The translations under genes were made by a program, and so were the position numbers. Source: Piper betle (taxonomy: Eukaryota > Streptophyta > Magnoliopsida > Piperales > Piperaceae). From it: DNA of 64,000 bases. The stretch is taken from contig JAURVB010001696.1 in the NCBI GenBank assembly GCA_033002965.1, forward strand, positions 46,962-110,961. Reading direction: 5' to 3'. Of this stretch, positions 42,011 to 54,435 are shown one piece after another. The notes below the pieces were generated by a model. It ran no database searches, was not told the DNA's origin, and was given only the letters and a program-made list of their open reading frames with translations. How positions within the stretch are numbered: position 1 is the stretch's first letter; the number at the start of each line of letters is the position of its first letter.

Positions 42011-44659
42011 TTAAATCTTTAAAAGAGGGAGGAGGTTGGACTTGAAGTCTTCATCTTGCCACTGTAGCCCTTCCCACCACTCCTTTGTTCCCTCAATCTC
42101 ACCTTGTAGTGGCCTTTTCTCATTAATTAAACCTTTAGGAAATATTTCTAGTTTTTGACATTGAGATATGCGCAAATGCAAGAGGGAAGGAAAGGAGACA
42201 TTGTCACTACATATGGTCGTCACTTGTGGAAGACAACGAAGACTAAGTGATTTTAGATGGGGAAAGCACAAAGGTAATGACCTAATTCCCTCATTTGGAT
42301 TCATGAATTCTCCTTCCAATTTAGAACAATAGTCTATTTCAAGAAATTTTAGATGTTCAAGATGCTCAAGGCCAATAATATGTTTGAGGGAACCACAGTA
42401 CCAAATAGTCAAAGAGCACAGGCATTTGAGGGCATTCCTGCCTATTTGCAAGTTCACTAATCGATGGCATCGTAAAATATCAAGATTCTCCGGCCTTTTA
42501 CTTGTTATGATTATTTCAACAACCGGAAAGTCTTGAATTGACAACTTAGACATCTCGTTCATGGTCTCAAGTGCTGATCCAATGTCGGCCCACTTAAAAA
42601 TTGGCCACCTACACAGTTTAAGAATTCTTAAGGAGTTGGACAATTGCTTTAGACCGCCTATGGTAAAACTAACACAGTCCAAATTCAGCCAAGGTGGATA
42701 TTCGTCCATGTCAAATTTGTCCATCCCATGATCCATATCTTCTCCATCGCGCTCTGCCACTAACCGCAAGGCCTCTATAACCAGATGCTCCAACTTGGAC
42801 AAACTCCAGAGATCAACTGGTAATATGCCCATACTTGTCACGCTCAATTCCAGTCTTCTAAGCTCGCGCATATGCTCAAATATCCCATTCGGAATGAAAT
42901 TGATGAAATCATCCTCAAAATCAAGCCTGCGGTTAGTTAGAAGAAATAGTTCCTCTAGCTTACTCAACTTTCCAAGCTCCAAAGGTAACATTGTTATGGA
43001 TGGGCAACTGTGTATCCAGAGCTTTCTAAGCTCCCTAAGTTGTCCTATGGCTGGCGGAAGTGAAACTATATCTTCTTCAAATGATAAATGTAGCACAACC
43101 AGTTTTCTCAAGTTTCCTAACTCACTTGGAAACTTTTCTAGAGTAGTCCCGCATATGCTAAGCCACCTCAATTCAACAAATTGTCCAACAATCTCAAATG
43201 TTCTATCAATAAATGTAAGATCCATTTTTAAGATCCTTAATTTGTCCATGAATTGCAAGAAACTATTTTGCAACTCAAGTCTCATTGGTCTGTGAAAAAT
43301 TAAGGTAGACAACTTTCGGCAATGAGGTTGCTCCGGTAAATCATCCCCTTCGAGTACGTACATCCCATTAGCCTCCTCCCACCTATTCTTTATCTCGTCT
43401 TTTGTCAATTTCAGACGTTCACCATGAACAAAGAATTTCGATTCACTGGCAATCCATAGCCCCATGTCCCGTATGATGTCATGCATTGTCAGATTGACAG
43501 CATGTTCTAATTCAAGCAAGCCGAAGTCTATCTATAATTGCATGCCCTCGATTACCGTATCATAATAACTGCCATCCATATCCAAAATCCCATCTCCAAT
43601 CCAAAACTCTACAAGTTCTTCTCGATCAATTTTCGAATCTTCAGGATACAAACAACAAAACAAGAAGCACTCCTTCTCAACATCATTTTGTATGTTGTCG
43701 TAACTCAATTTTAAAATAGAAAATAGTCTTTCTTCAGACCCTTGAAACTTGGCCGGAGATTTTTGAAGATTATACAATGCGTCTTCCCAAGCTCGACGAC
43801 TGTATTTACATGTCATAGCCCTCCCAATAACGATGAGTGCAAGCGGCAGCCCTTTACATTCTTCAGCAACACTTTTAGCAAGGTCAAGGATTTCATGATG
43901 GGACGAATGAAGGGTCTTACTCCCAACATTTTTGGCAAATAATGCCCAGGAGTCATCCCACCCTAGAGGTTGAATTTTGATCTCTCTATCAGGCTGCATC
44001 TGTGAGCATACATCTTCTAATCGAGTAGTAAAAATTATTTTGAAGATGGATGTATCAACACTCATTTCACCCAAAACTCCAATTTCATATAAATCTAAAG
44101 CTTCCCATATATCATCAAAAAGTAAGGCTAGTTTCCTCTGGCTGCTAGCAATTGCCTTGTTTATATCCCTTGCACGTTTGTGAGGGTGTGCAGCCTTCTT
44201 AAAGGGTAAATTCATCTCCTCCATTATATCTTCTTGAATCCGATCAATGTTTACGATTTTTGAGACAACAATAGAGAGGACTTTGAAGTTAGAGGGCCCC
44301 AAAAACTCGTACCAAACTTTTTTTGTAAGGGTGGTCTTCCCAACCCCGCCCATGCCATAAATCCCAACAATTCCAACATCATCTTCAGTAAGAAATTTGC
44401 ATACCTCATCGAAGGCTTGGTCTTGGCCAATGGAGATTGAGGACGAAATCCAGCTCCTGCCACCAGCTTGAGGAAGAGTTTGAGCAGAGGTCGATGATGT
44501 AGAAGGAGCAGATGGTCCAGCTATAATCGAATTTCCTGGCGTTCGACCTTGTGGGTTAGCTGGATCTACAGAGGTCTGATGTGGTAGACGATTCCTCATT
44601 GCGCTGTTGAGGATCCCTTGTATAGAAGGGTTGATGGGAGTGATTTCCTCTTGGGACAT
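42011..44659 (-). pseudogene. RPS5-type NBS-LRR gene, copy 3, disrupted
   Basis: Start ATG at 44659 (MSQEEITPINPS). NB-ARC motifs GMGGVGKTT, LALLFDDIW, IIFTTR, GLPLAL and CFLFCCLYPEDS are intact. Relative to copy 4 a single base is missing near 43556 (TTACCGTATC against TTACTCGTATC) and eight more bases near 43520. Together they keep overall phase, but between them the frame meets a TAG at 43532. The downstream frame (to 42011) is open with TMHDIIRDMGLWIASE, the leucine-rich repeats and the EWWEGLQWQDEDFKSNLLPL tail. Translation would stop just before MHD, giving NB-ARC without LRRs, the same outcome as copy 1 by a different route. Upstream of the ATG the frame stays open to 44950. Confidence 0.9.
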
Positions 44660-44950
44660 CTTGTGGGGAGAAGGGCTAGATGTAGGAATAATAAAGAGAA
44701 GATGATCTAGGAATGAAGATCTCAGTGATATGAAAAATGGAAAACAACACAAGCCCAGAAAGGAAGGAGCAAAGGGAAAGTAGATCAAAGTCAACTGCGG
44801 AGAAGATGATAGGAAAAGAGGGGTATAAGAGGAGAAATACAAATACAGAACTAAGTCACAAACAAATACCGAGCTGGAAAAATCCCGCAGTGGAGTGGCC
44901 ATTGTAATTATATAAGATAAGATATGTACCTCATATATTGATCTGTCCAC
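44660..44950 (-). other. Open upstream extension of NLR copy 3
   Basis: An in-frame, stop-free stretch of 97 codons precedes the shared MSQEEIT start. It begins MDRSIYEVHILSYIITMATP and is hydrophobic and Phe/Leu-rich. Block 4 has a similar stretch (63541 down) in a different frame relative to its NLR. It is probably 5' leader or promoter, not receptor sequence. Confidence 0.35.
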
Positions 44951-45109
44951 TGACTAAATATCTAATTCATCTTCCTTCTTCTTTCTTGTGTGGGACTATA
45001 TATCTAATTCAATGACGATGATGAATTGCAAATGCGGAGGGAAGGGAGGTCCTAAGGGGAGGGGATAGGTTAAGGGAGGAAGAAGAGGTGGTGCAAAGTG
45101 AGGAATTGA

Positions 45110-45226
45110 TGGGGGCAGATGGGAAGGGATTAAAGAAGCTCTCACGTCTGCCAACGCTTCCTTAGCTGCATCTTTTGCCCCTTCAATCTTCTTCTTTTCT
45201 CTTATTAATTCCCCTACCAACTTAAA
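45110..45226 (-). other. Short open helix-like segment upstream of NLR copy 3
   Basis: The minus strand reads KLVGELIREKKKIEGAKDAA then KEALADVRAS, a charged heptad-like helix, followed by a Pro-rich tail (IPSHLPPS...). A frameshifted version lies near 63740-63830 in block 4. It has no convincing start and is ~450 bases from the NLR start. It could be a lost coiled-coil exon or part of an unrelated gene. Confidence 0.25.
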
Positions 45227-45229
45227 CTT

Positions 45230-46463
45230 TGCTTACTTTACTGGCTCAATAATAATATGCATATATATGAGCAATATATGGCCAGTGCATGCAGATGTAT
45301 AAATATAATCCCATGGCTTAATGATTAAGCTTAGTTGATTGATGATGATAGAAAATGTTATATCAATATGTATACATATATATAAATAATTTTACGTCGA
45401 CTGCTTGTTTCGGGTGGGGAATTTGATCAATACTGTTTTTCGACTACCAATCACTGATAACTATTGTCTCGCACTTGCATTATAAGATGGAATAGCTGTT
45501 TTGTTTTCATGCATATATTGTTACCATCCAACATATATATAATATATTAAAGTCCATCGATGATCAACTTAAAATTTATCAGACACTTATACTTACCCAG
45601 TGAGTAATGAGCATTTATTGTTTTTTTCTTGTGCAACAAATATAACTGGGGAATTTGATGTGTATTTTTTTGAAAAAACAATTTTTTTAAAAATTAACGC
45701 TTAAAAATTAATGCATGAAATCACCAATATAAAAACACCAAGCTGGCAAGTGACCAAACTTGCTAACTAAATCACTAATGATTCGTTTGGATAGAATTTC
45801 TCCGAAAATACTTCGATGTTTTAAATAGTTTTTGCATTATTTATTGGTAAAAAATTGCATGAGCAAGACTAGTTCTTCTTATTTGATTGTTTTCTTCCCT
45901 ATGGTTGTCAGCTTGCTGGTCATAACAAACTATCTATACAGTGGTGTTCATATCCTCTTTAGAATATTACTACTGCTGAGAGTTGCATCAAGGCTTATTG
46001 TTCTCTTATCGTTTAAAAAAAGGGTCTGTTAGGTGAAAAGCGCATCAATATAAAAAATAAAAGAAGAGATGTAGATATATGTATCTCCTTACGAGATTAG
46101 AGCATAGTAGCTCATATAAAAAACGCCCACAATAAAATCATCAAATAATTATACAAAAAACACATGTCACTCCAATCGTATGACAAGTGTATAAAAAAAC
46201 TAGTGATCACAAAACTACTTTGACTTTTTTACAGCATTAAAATTTTTGTTGAGATTTATAAATTACGTTGTGTACAAAATGTAAGTATATTGGTTCGGAC
46301 CAAACTCAAGCAGTGAACAAATCTTATATCTGCTTATACATCCTCTGAATGTAACTTACATTTAAATTAAATTTTCTTTAAATATTTCAATTTAGTTTGT
46401 CATGACGTTAAGTATAAAATAAAATATTCATGCATTAAAATTTTATCTTAAAATACCACAAAG
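45230..46463. other. NLR3 5' flank
   Basis: AT-rich sequence matching 24850-25700 and 32775-33350 of block 2. The empty site of the 7-kb MULE lies near 45925-45950. No gene. Confidence 0.6.
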
Positions 46464-49400
46464 CGTGGATGGAGAGATCGGCCGATTCCACTCGGAATTG
46501 GCCGATTTAACTTGGATCGGAAGCAATCCAATCCAAAACGGGCGTCGAATCGGGTTTTTAATAAAACGGGCGACGAATCGGCCGATTCACCCCGATTCCA
46601 ACCGATTCACGGCAGATTCAAAATCGGGGTGAATCGGTTTTATAGGTAAATAATGAAAATACCCTACGTGTGATATTAAATAAATTATTCAAGCATGGGT
46701 AAAAGTGGAATCAAAAGTTTAGAAACCTAAACTCCACCGAACCCTCCCTCCGCCCGTCTGCCACTGCCGACCTCGCCCCTCCCTCCCCCGCCGAATCTAA
46801 CCCGTGTGCCGTCCCTTGCCTCTGCCCCTCCCTCCGCCGCCGCCCCTTGCATCTGCCCTCCCTCTACGGTTTGCTGCCACCCCTTCCCTCCGGCCGTCTG
46901 CCGCCGCCCCTTCCCGTCGACCCTGTGTGCCGCCCCTCCCTCCGCTGCCGCCCCTTGCCTCCACCCTCCCTCCGTTGGTTTGCTGCCGTCCCTTCCCTCC
47001 GGCCTCTGTAAAGTTGCAATTGCTTTTTTGAAAATTTTCATGCTTGCCTCATCCTTGAAAATTTTCTGACGTCTGTTTGGTGCTCATTTGTTTTTGATAT
47101 GGTATGATTTTTCTGTAAATTTTCATGCTTGCCTCATGCTTGAAAATTTTTGCTGTAAATTTTCTGACATCTGTTTGGTGCTTCCTTGGATCAATTGATT
47201 ATTATATCAATCAAAATTTTGATATGGTCCACCCAGTGTGCAAATTTTACTCCCTATAGTGATTTCCCATTTCACTAATGCTTGTTTTTGAAGCTTATAT
47301 ATGCATATTAAAATTTACGGTTGCCCTATAATCTTATTCCTTCCTCGGAAATGCTTGTGCTTTTGTAGTAATGGAAGGTGGAGCATGCTATTTTCTTTTA
47401 GTGTTTTTCCTCATGCTTGTGCTTTTGACATTCATATGTACACGTAAGTGAACACCAAACGAAGTGTCCATCTAGTATGGTTGTGGTTACTGAACATGTC
47501 TGGCTTGGAACTAAATTCAATGATATTTTGGCAATCTTTGGTTTTATTATGCATCATGATGTATTCGTCTTAATATTATGATACAATGGAAAAAATGTGC
47601 AGGTGGATCAAATTTTAGTTCTGCTTTATGATTTAACTATTTTGATGATCCTTCTTCATGAATTGCAAACTTCTCCTTTGCATTCCTTCCATGTTAAAGC
47701 TATTTGTTCACCTTCACCATCTGGACATGAATGATTTCCACATCTGAGGAAGCAAAGGGACCATAAGCTTGGCATGTATGTTTGCTTTTGTTTTATCATC
47801 ATTCCTTCAAAGTAAATTTGTTATACAATTATATAAATATATAGATTTTTGACCTTGTGCTTTGCTTAGAAGAAGAGATATCACTTATGACTTGTAAATC
47901 AATAAATTTTCTTTGACATTGAGTGCCTCACCATTCTATTTTACGTTGTTGATCATGATTTAAGTTATTGCTTTAGAAACTTAGATTATTACTATATTTT
48001 TTATCGGTGCCAGATTTGTCATAGGGAAGATGGATATTGGTTGGGAATATAGCACACCAGTTGACGCATCCAAGAAGCAAGCCACCTGTAACTTTTGTAA
48101 AAAAATCATAAGTGGAGGGGTATATCGCTTCAAGCAACATATTGCTGGAATCAAAGGAAATGTTGCTGCTTATAAGAAAGTTCCTGAAGCAGATGTACAA
48201 AAAATGAAAGATTATTTCAAAAGTGTGGAAAAGGCCAAAAAAGAAAAAGAAAAGATTAGGGAAGAAATATGGTCATATGGTTTAAATGACTCAGATATGG
48301 AAGAGATTGAAGTTCAAGAGCAAAGTAAACAAAAAGATGTTGGGTGCTCTAAGTCTATTGGGAAGAGGAAGACATCGTTTGTTGAAAGTGAGAAGAAGAG
48401 TACATCAAAACAAATGAGAATTTCTATGAGCAATAGAAAAGAAAGCAAAAGAGCAATTGCACACAACCATTGCTCGATTCTTCTATCAATGTGCCATTCC
48501 TTTCCATATTATAGAGTCGCCTTACTTTCATAAAATGATTGATGTGGCAGGTAGATATAGTGATCAAGGGATCAAACCTCCGGGAAGACGTTCTTTGTCA
48601 GGTAAACTTCTTACTGATGAAGTGGCTTGTATAAATGCTAGCTTAGAGGATATAAAAGTATCTTGGAAGACAACGGGTTGTTCTATTATGTCTGACGGGT
48701 GGACCAATCAATCTGGTAGAACTCTGATCAATTTTCTAGTTTACTGCCCAAGAGGAATGTATTTCCTTAGATCAGTTGATGCTTCAAGCAAAAAAAGGAT
48801 GCTAATTATTTGTTTAGTTTACTAGACAAAGTAGTAGAAGAAGTTGGGGAGGAAAATATTGTGCAGGTCATTACTGATAATACTTCAGCATACAAAGCTG
48901 CTGGGAGGATGCTAGAACATAAGAGACCACATCTATTTTGGACTCCGTGTGTAGCCCATTGTATAAACTTGATGCTTAAAGACTTTGCAAAAATCAAGAA
49001 AGTTGGAACATGCATAATGAATGCACAAAAAGTCACAAAACTAATATACAACCACTCATGGTTGTTGGCTCTTATGAGAAATAAGTTCACAAATGGGTAT
49101 GAATTGGTGAGACCTGAGGCTACTCGATTTGCTACTCACTTTTTGACACTTGCTAGTTTCCTAGAACATAAGTAGGCATTGAAAAAGATGTTTGTCTCTG
49201 AAATATATTCATCATCGAAGTTTGCAAAAGAAGAGGATGGAATAACAACTGAAAATATTGTCTTAAGTGCAAATTTTTGGAAGAAAATGGAATTTGTGCA
49301 TAAAACAACTGAGCCACTTATTTGATTTTTGAGATTGGTAGATAGTGGTGAAAGACCTTCAATGCCATTTGTTTATGATGAAATGCAAAAGTCTATAGAA

Positions 49401-51076
49401 GAAATATAAAGTGGTACATGACATGAAAGTAGAACGATACAAGTTATTTGTTGATATCATTACTAAGAGATGGGCAAATCAATCTTGTCATCCTCTTCAT
49501 GCTGCTACATATATGCTTAATCCTCAAACTCGTTATCACCCTGAATCTACCATTGTATGCTCTCATTTGACTTACGTACCTTTATGATTTTTTTAACAAT
49601 TTTATATTGCTTGTGTTTGACTTGGAATAATTTTGTAGCCAAGTGAGGTATATCGTGCATTCAATGATGTCATTTGTCGTTTGGAACTCGATGAGGTAGC
49701 TCGATCCATGGCATCTTTGCAGGTCAAGATACTATTATTTTTAATTTTTATATATAAATATTTATGTATAACTAAATATGATTACTAATTTTGTTTTAAT
49801 ATTTTTTAGTGGTCTGATTTTGTATCTGCAAAAGGAGATTTTGGACATTCTCTTGCAATTACCAATAGAAAAGTCCTTCATCTAGGTAAAATTCACCTTT
49901 CTCCACATTTCATTTTTATAGCAAGCTTATAAGTAAATCAATTTGTCAAATGTAGCATCATGGTGGGAGCAACATGGTATAAGTTGCCCTGAACTACAAA
50001 AGATAGCTATTAGAATACTTAGTCAAACTTCATCATCATCGGGTTGTGAATGTAATTGGAGCACTTTTGACCAAGTACATACCAAAAAGAAATCAACTTG
50101 CAAGGAAGAGAGTAAATGATCTTGTATATATTCATTACAACATGCGGGTAAAAGAAAAAGAGTTGAGATGGAGGCATAAATATGATGCAGTTAGTGAACA
50201 TTTGAGTTTAGAAGACTCATTAGATGAGTGGGTTGGAGAATGGGACAACCAATCACCATCGGTATGTTTAAATAAAGCTTACATCACATTTATGATTTTG
50301 TGTATGAATTTTTTTCAGAATTGAAATAAATAGGGTATGATTTTTTTTCTATGTAGGATGATTTCTTTGGTACCAATGTTGACAACAGTGATGGTGAAGA
50401 CGAAGAGGCCTTTGTAGCAAATCAAAGTGGCAAGCACATTGAAAACTGCAATTGGATTGTGTTCTACTACGTCTGATGGTTTTTCTTTGCCTCCTCTTCC
50501 TAGTGGACTTAATGTTGATATTGGTATATCTATTGACTCACAACATAATTTGTTTTTGCCTCCTGTACCTGAGGAGACTTCATATGAGTGGGAGTTCTAT
50601 ACCTCCTTTTACGCAGGGGTCTCATGTTAATGTGGGTGAGATCTCTATTCTTCCCATTGGTGATAGTGATTCAGACTCCAAAGATGCTTTAGATAATGAA
50701 TTAGATGATTTAGTAATCACCATGTAAAATTGTGCTAAACCTTGATTTTGTGGACTTGTATTAATGACTTGTTGTTATCATTTGATAGAGCACAAATGAT
50801 GATATATTAAATATTACACTTATGAAATTGTAATCTTGTAATGATAAATAGTGATGATCTTTTGTACTTGTATTAAACTATAAACTTGTGTATTTGTGTT
50901 AAGAAATTATGTAATTATGTATTTCATGTATTTATGTTATGAGTTGTTAAATTTTTGTATATGACTAATTTGACTGATTCGGACTGATTCAACTGAATCG
51001 ATTCCTGACCGATTTAGACCAATTTGATACGATTCAGTGACTCCCTCGAAAACCGATTCCGATTTTTCCATCTATG
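46464..51076 (+). mobile_element. hAT element 3 (4.6 kb), carries a decayed transposase
   Basis: Exact 8-bp duplication CCACAAAG at 46456-46463 and 51077-51084; the empty site is seen near 33345 in block 2. Terminal inverted repeats are CGTGGATGGAGAGATCGG on the left and CATAGATGGAAAAATCGG from the right, followed by subterminal GATTC/CCGATT arrays. A GC-rich leader (46730-47015) and a long intron precede the transposase at 48030. This is the parent-like copy of the family that includes the elements at 3673 and 15012. Confidence 0.9.
48030..50727 (+). pseudogene. hAT transposase relic (BED, DUF659, hAT dimerisation)
   Basis: Domains in order: a BED-type zinc finger from ATG 48030 (MDIGWEYSTPVDASKKQATC, NFCKKIISGGVYRFKQHIAG); a DUF659 region (IPFHIIESPYFHKMIDVAGR, TTGCSIMSDGWTNQSGRTLI, VITDNTSAYKAAGRML); RPEATRFATHFLTLASFL; and the C-terminal dimerisation domain (SWWEQHGISCPELQKIAIRI, LSQTSSSSGCECNWSTFDQV). 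Introns separate the last exons (for example, acceptor TTTTGTAG near 49638). It is broken by frameshifts near 48470 and in the A7 run near 48797, and by stops near 49174, 49324 and 49408. It could not support its own transposition. Confidence 0.88.
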
Positions 51077-51084
51077 CCACAAAG

Positions 51085-52020
51085 TCGTCGTATCATCTAG
51101 TGCAAAAATTAATATATATATATATATATATATATTATAATTCAAGATTTTAATTCCCGTCCCAAAACCAATTTTGTCTCAAAACCAAATTTAACCTTAA
51201 GGTCATTTAGGGTACGTTTGGTTGTCGTCATATTCTAAAAAAAATGAAATCTAGAGGTTAAAAATTTCGTTGCGTTTAAATGTTGGGAAATTTAGTTAAA
51301 TAAAATTTTATTTATAGTCAGAAAAATTCTATATAAAAATTTTAAAAACTTATATTTTCTAGTTTTTTACTACGAAAGGGAAAATATTTTTAAATTTTAC
51401 CCAGTGGGTGGGATAATTAAACAAATTACCAAAAAGGAAAAAATAATTAAAATAATAAAACTACCCTCAAACTAACAAATAAAAAATAAAATTAAAGGGC
51501 GGGCACCACTGCCCTTTAGCAGTATCCAGCTGCCCCGGGAGTGGTGATCTGGGTGCCTCGGGCTATGGGACAGGAAAATCTAATATTTTTTATTACTTGC
51601 AAGGAGCTCCCACTATGGCTGATAGGCGTTCACCATGGACAAGCCCTTAGGTTGTCATGGGTGATTAAGTTTGCAAGCCATGAGTAGCCATGATAACTGA
51701 TATGGTTGCCTAGGTTGGGCAACTAGATTCGAATCTCAATAGGATTAGCCGGTCAATCCAGCTTCCAAAGAATTTTAATTATATTTTTTAAAAGTGAGGA
51801 TATTTTAGATAGATTATAATTTTCTCCCCTTTTTATTTTCGTAATTTTGTTTAATTCTTCCGCCATTAAATAATAAAAAATAGTAAAAAACTCTTTTTTT
51901 AGAAAAAAATAAATAAAAATTTTGAGAGGTATACATAAAAAAATATTATATATGTATTTTATTTCTTACAATCAAAATATATGTAAGAATATTTCCCCCT
52001 TTTTATTTTTTATTTTTTCA
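51085..52020. other. NLR3 far 5' flank
   Basis: Resumes the block 2-like sequence (33350-34130), with a (TA)n tract at 51115-51134 and a diverged copy of the GGGC.CCACTGCCC piece at 51496. The end of similarity with block 2 is near 51860. No gene. Confidence 0.55.
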
Positions 52021-52289
52021 TTTGCAACTGCCGTCGGCGGCGGCGACTGCCGTCCTGACCGGATCTGGATCCGGCCGCCTCCGACCAAGGCGGAAAGGCG
52101 GAGAGTTGCTGCCGAATCGCCTCCCTCGGCATCGATACACGCCCTGGCAAAGGGAGCTTCTTTCGCCAGTTGCCGCGCCATGCATAGTGCCCATGCCGGC
52201 GGTCGAGCGGCCGGCGGCGGCGGCAATTGAACTCCATAAATTTCCAGATTCCCAGAATTTGTTGAGGTGTAGGCGCTTTACGAGTCGGT
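52021..52289. other. GC-rich region upstream of the PPR relic
   Basis: Stop-poor on both strands owing to composition. Probably promoter and leader of the PPR gene; I do not support a protein here. Confidence 0.4.
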
Positions 52290-54435
52290 GTGAATGCTCG
52301 GCAGCAGCTCCGCCGGGCAGTGGATCAGCTTCTCGCCGGCGCCGGCGCAGCACAGACTGCCTGCGCCGGCCTTCCATCGAAATGCCTCCGCCTCGGCGAT
52401 GCTGAGCAGGCGCGAAAGCTGGAGTCCATCATGCACCTCCAGTCCGTCGGGTCGGCATCTACGTTCCTCCACAACCGCCTCCTTCACGTCTTCGGCCGGT
52501 GCCGGGCCGCCTGTTCGACGAAATGCCCCGCCGGGACGCCATCTCCTACAACTCAATGCTGTCCGCCCTCGCAAAGGCAGGGTCTTTGGACGAGGCGCGG
52601 TCGCTCTTCGCTTGTGTCCCCTGCCCTGGCTCGGTCTCGTACGACACTCTTATCTCTTCGCTTGTGAAGCATGGTTGCGCCGCGGAGGGGCTGCGGTGTT
52701 TGGTTGAGATGGGGATGGTCGGGCATTGGACCACGGAGTGCACTGCTGTAGCGATTCTCAATGCTTGTGCACAGCTAATGGATTTGCACCGTGGGATTGA
52801 GGTTCGTAGGTTGAGCTCCAGTTTGTTCATCTGGAATGCTCTGATTGACATGTATGGGAAATGTGGGTTTTTTCATGGAGAACGGAAACTATTCATAATG
52901 CCATGCAAAACATGTTTCATGGAATTCGATGATTGTTAGGGCATGTATGGAACGGTGATTATGAGAGTTGTTTGAGTTTGTTTTCGGCATTGAGGGCTTC
53001 GGGTTTTGAGCCTGATAGACTCACTTGCTCTAGTGTGTTGAGTGCATACCTCAAGCTGGGATTGTTAGCAGTGGCGATGAGGGTATTTGATGAAGTCAAG
53101 CAAAAGGATGAGGTTCTCTGGGCTTCGTTTATCGCGGGGCATGCGCAGAATGGGATGGACGAGGAAGCTTGAGGATGTTTGTTGAAATGTTATCTACGGG
53201 TGTCAAACCGGACAAGTTTGTGTTGTCGAGCGTTGCTAGTGCATGGTCTGGTTTAGCGTCTTTAGATCAGGGCAAAGTGATCCATGATCTGACAGTTCAA
53301 AGTGGCATTGAGCGAGATTTACTTGTGTCTACTGCATTAATAGATATGTACTCTAAATGTCGACAGGTCACTGATGCAGCCGTTATTTTTAACCAATTGA
53401 GATCAGAAATGTTGTCTCCTATTATTCAATGATAATAGGTTACTCACAAAATGGTTTGGAGAATGATGCTTCAGCTCTCTACGAGGTGAATGTTGAAGAA
53501 TGATGTGCAGCCGGATAATAATACCTTTGTTGGAGTGCTCTCAGCTTGTAGTCATTCTTGCCTGGTAGGGGAAGGTAGGAAATACTTCTGCTCAATACGT
53601 GAAAAGTTTCGGATGGAGGCCTCTTTGGATCATTATGCTTGCATGATAAATCTCCTTGGTCGCTCAGGCCACACGGAGGAAGCAGTGGATATGATCAAAA
53701 GCATGGAGATAGAACCCAATTTTTTAATTTGGTCTACGCTTTTGTCTATTTGTAGAATAAAGGGTGATCTTGAACATGGAGAAATGGCAGCAAACAAGCT
53801 TTTTGAATTAGATTCGCTAGATGCCGGCCTTAAATCATGTTATCAAACATGTATGCCACCTCTGGTAGATGGCAGAATGTAGCTTCTCTGAGGTCGGTTT
53901 GAAGGAGAGGAAGATCCGAAAATTCGCAGCCTATAGTTGGATTGAAATTGAAAACAAGTTTCACAAGTTTGTATCAGATGATAGAACTCATCCCAATGTG
54001 GAACAAATCTATGATGACTTGGCTATTTTAATTTCGAAGCTTCAAGAGGTTGGCTTTGTAACTGATAAAAATTCTGTTTTGCATGATGTGGACAATAAGG
54101 AGATAATTGAGTCTGTGAGTTTTCATAGTAAAAAACTTGCTCTTGTATTTGGATTGATGAAGAGGCCCAAAGGGACTCCGATAATAATAATAAAAAACAT
54201 TCGTGTCTGTGAAGACTGCCATATGTTCATGAAGTTTGCTTCTCAAGTGACTGCTAGGCGCATGACACTTAGGGATGAAAATCAGTTTCATCATTTTTCT
54301 GGCGGACAATGTTCATGCAAAGATTTTTGGCAGTCAAAAGCGCAATCCCTTCTTCAAGAATTTGAGTTGTATCACCAAATCCTTCCAAAAGGTATGCCGC
54401 GAAAAATTCTTCATATAAAATTTTATTTCTATTAA
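52290..54435 (+). pseudogene. PLS-class PPR protein with E and DYW domains, decayed
   Basis: A relative of organellar RNA-editing factors. From 52290 (MNARQQLRRAVDQLLAGAGA) the PPR repeats can be followed through several frames: RLFDEMPRRDAISYNSMLSA, SVSYDTLISSLVKHG, FIWNALIDMYGKCG, GFEPDRLTCSSVLSAYLKLG, GVKPDKFVLSSVASAWSGLA, DVQPDNNTFVGVLSACSHSC, then the E domain (HYACMINLLGRSGHTEEAVD) and DYW domain (ENKFHKFVSDDRTHPNVEQI, IRVCEDCHMFMKFAS, ENQFHHFSGGQCSCKDFW). Frame changes occur near 52500, 52935, 53170, 53420, 53480 and 53840. The deaminase motif HSE.KLA reads HSKKLA, losing the catalytic Glu, and the usual stop after the final Trp is gone, adding ~35 residues. No homologous copy is elsewhere in the window. 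Confidence 0.9.

Noticed and set aside
46727..47069. Pro-rich frames at the start of hAT element 3
   Set aside because: Low-complexity CCCTCC repeats in the transposon leader, with no link to the transposase frame.
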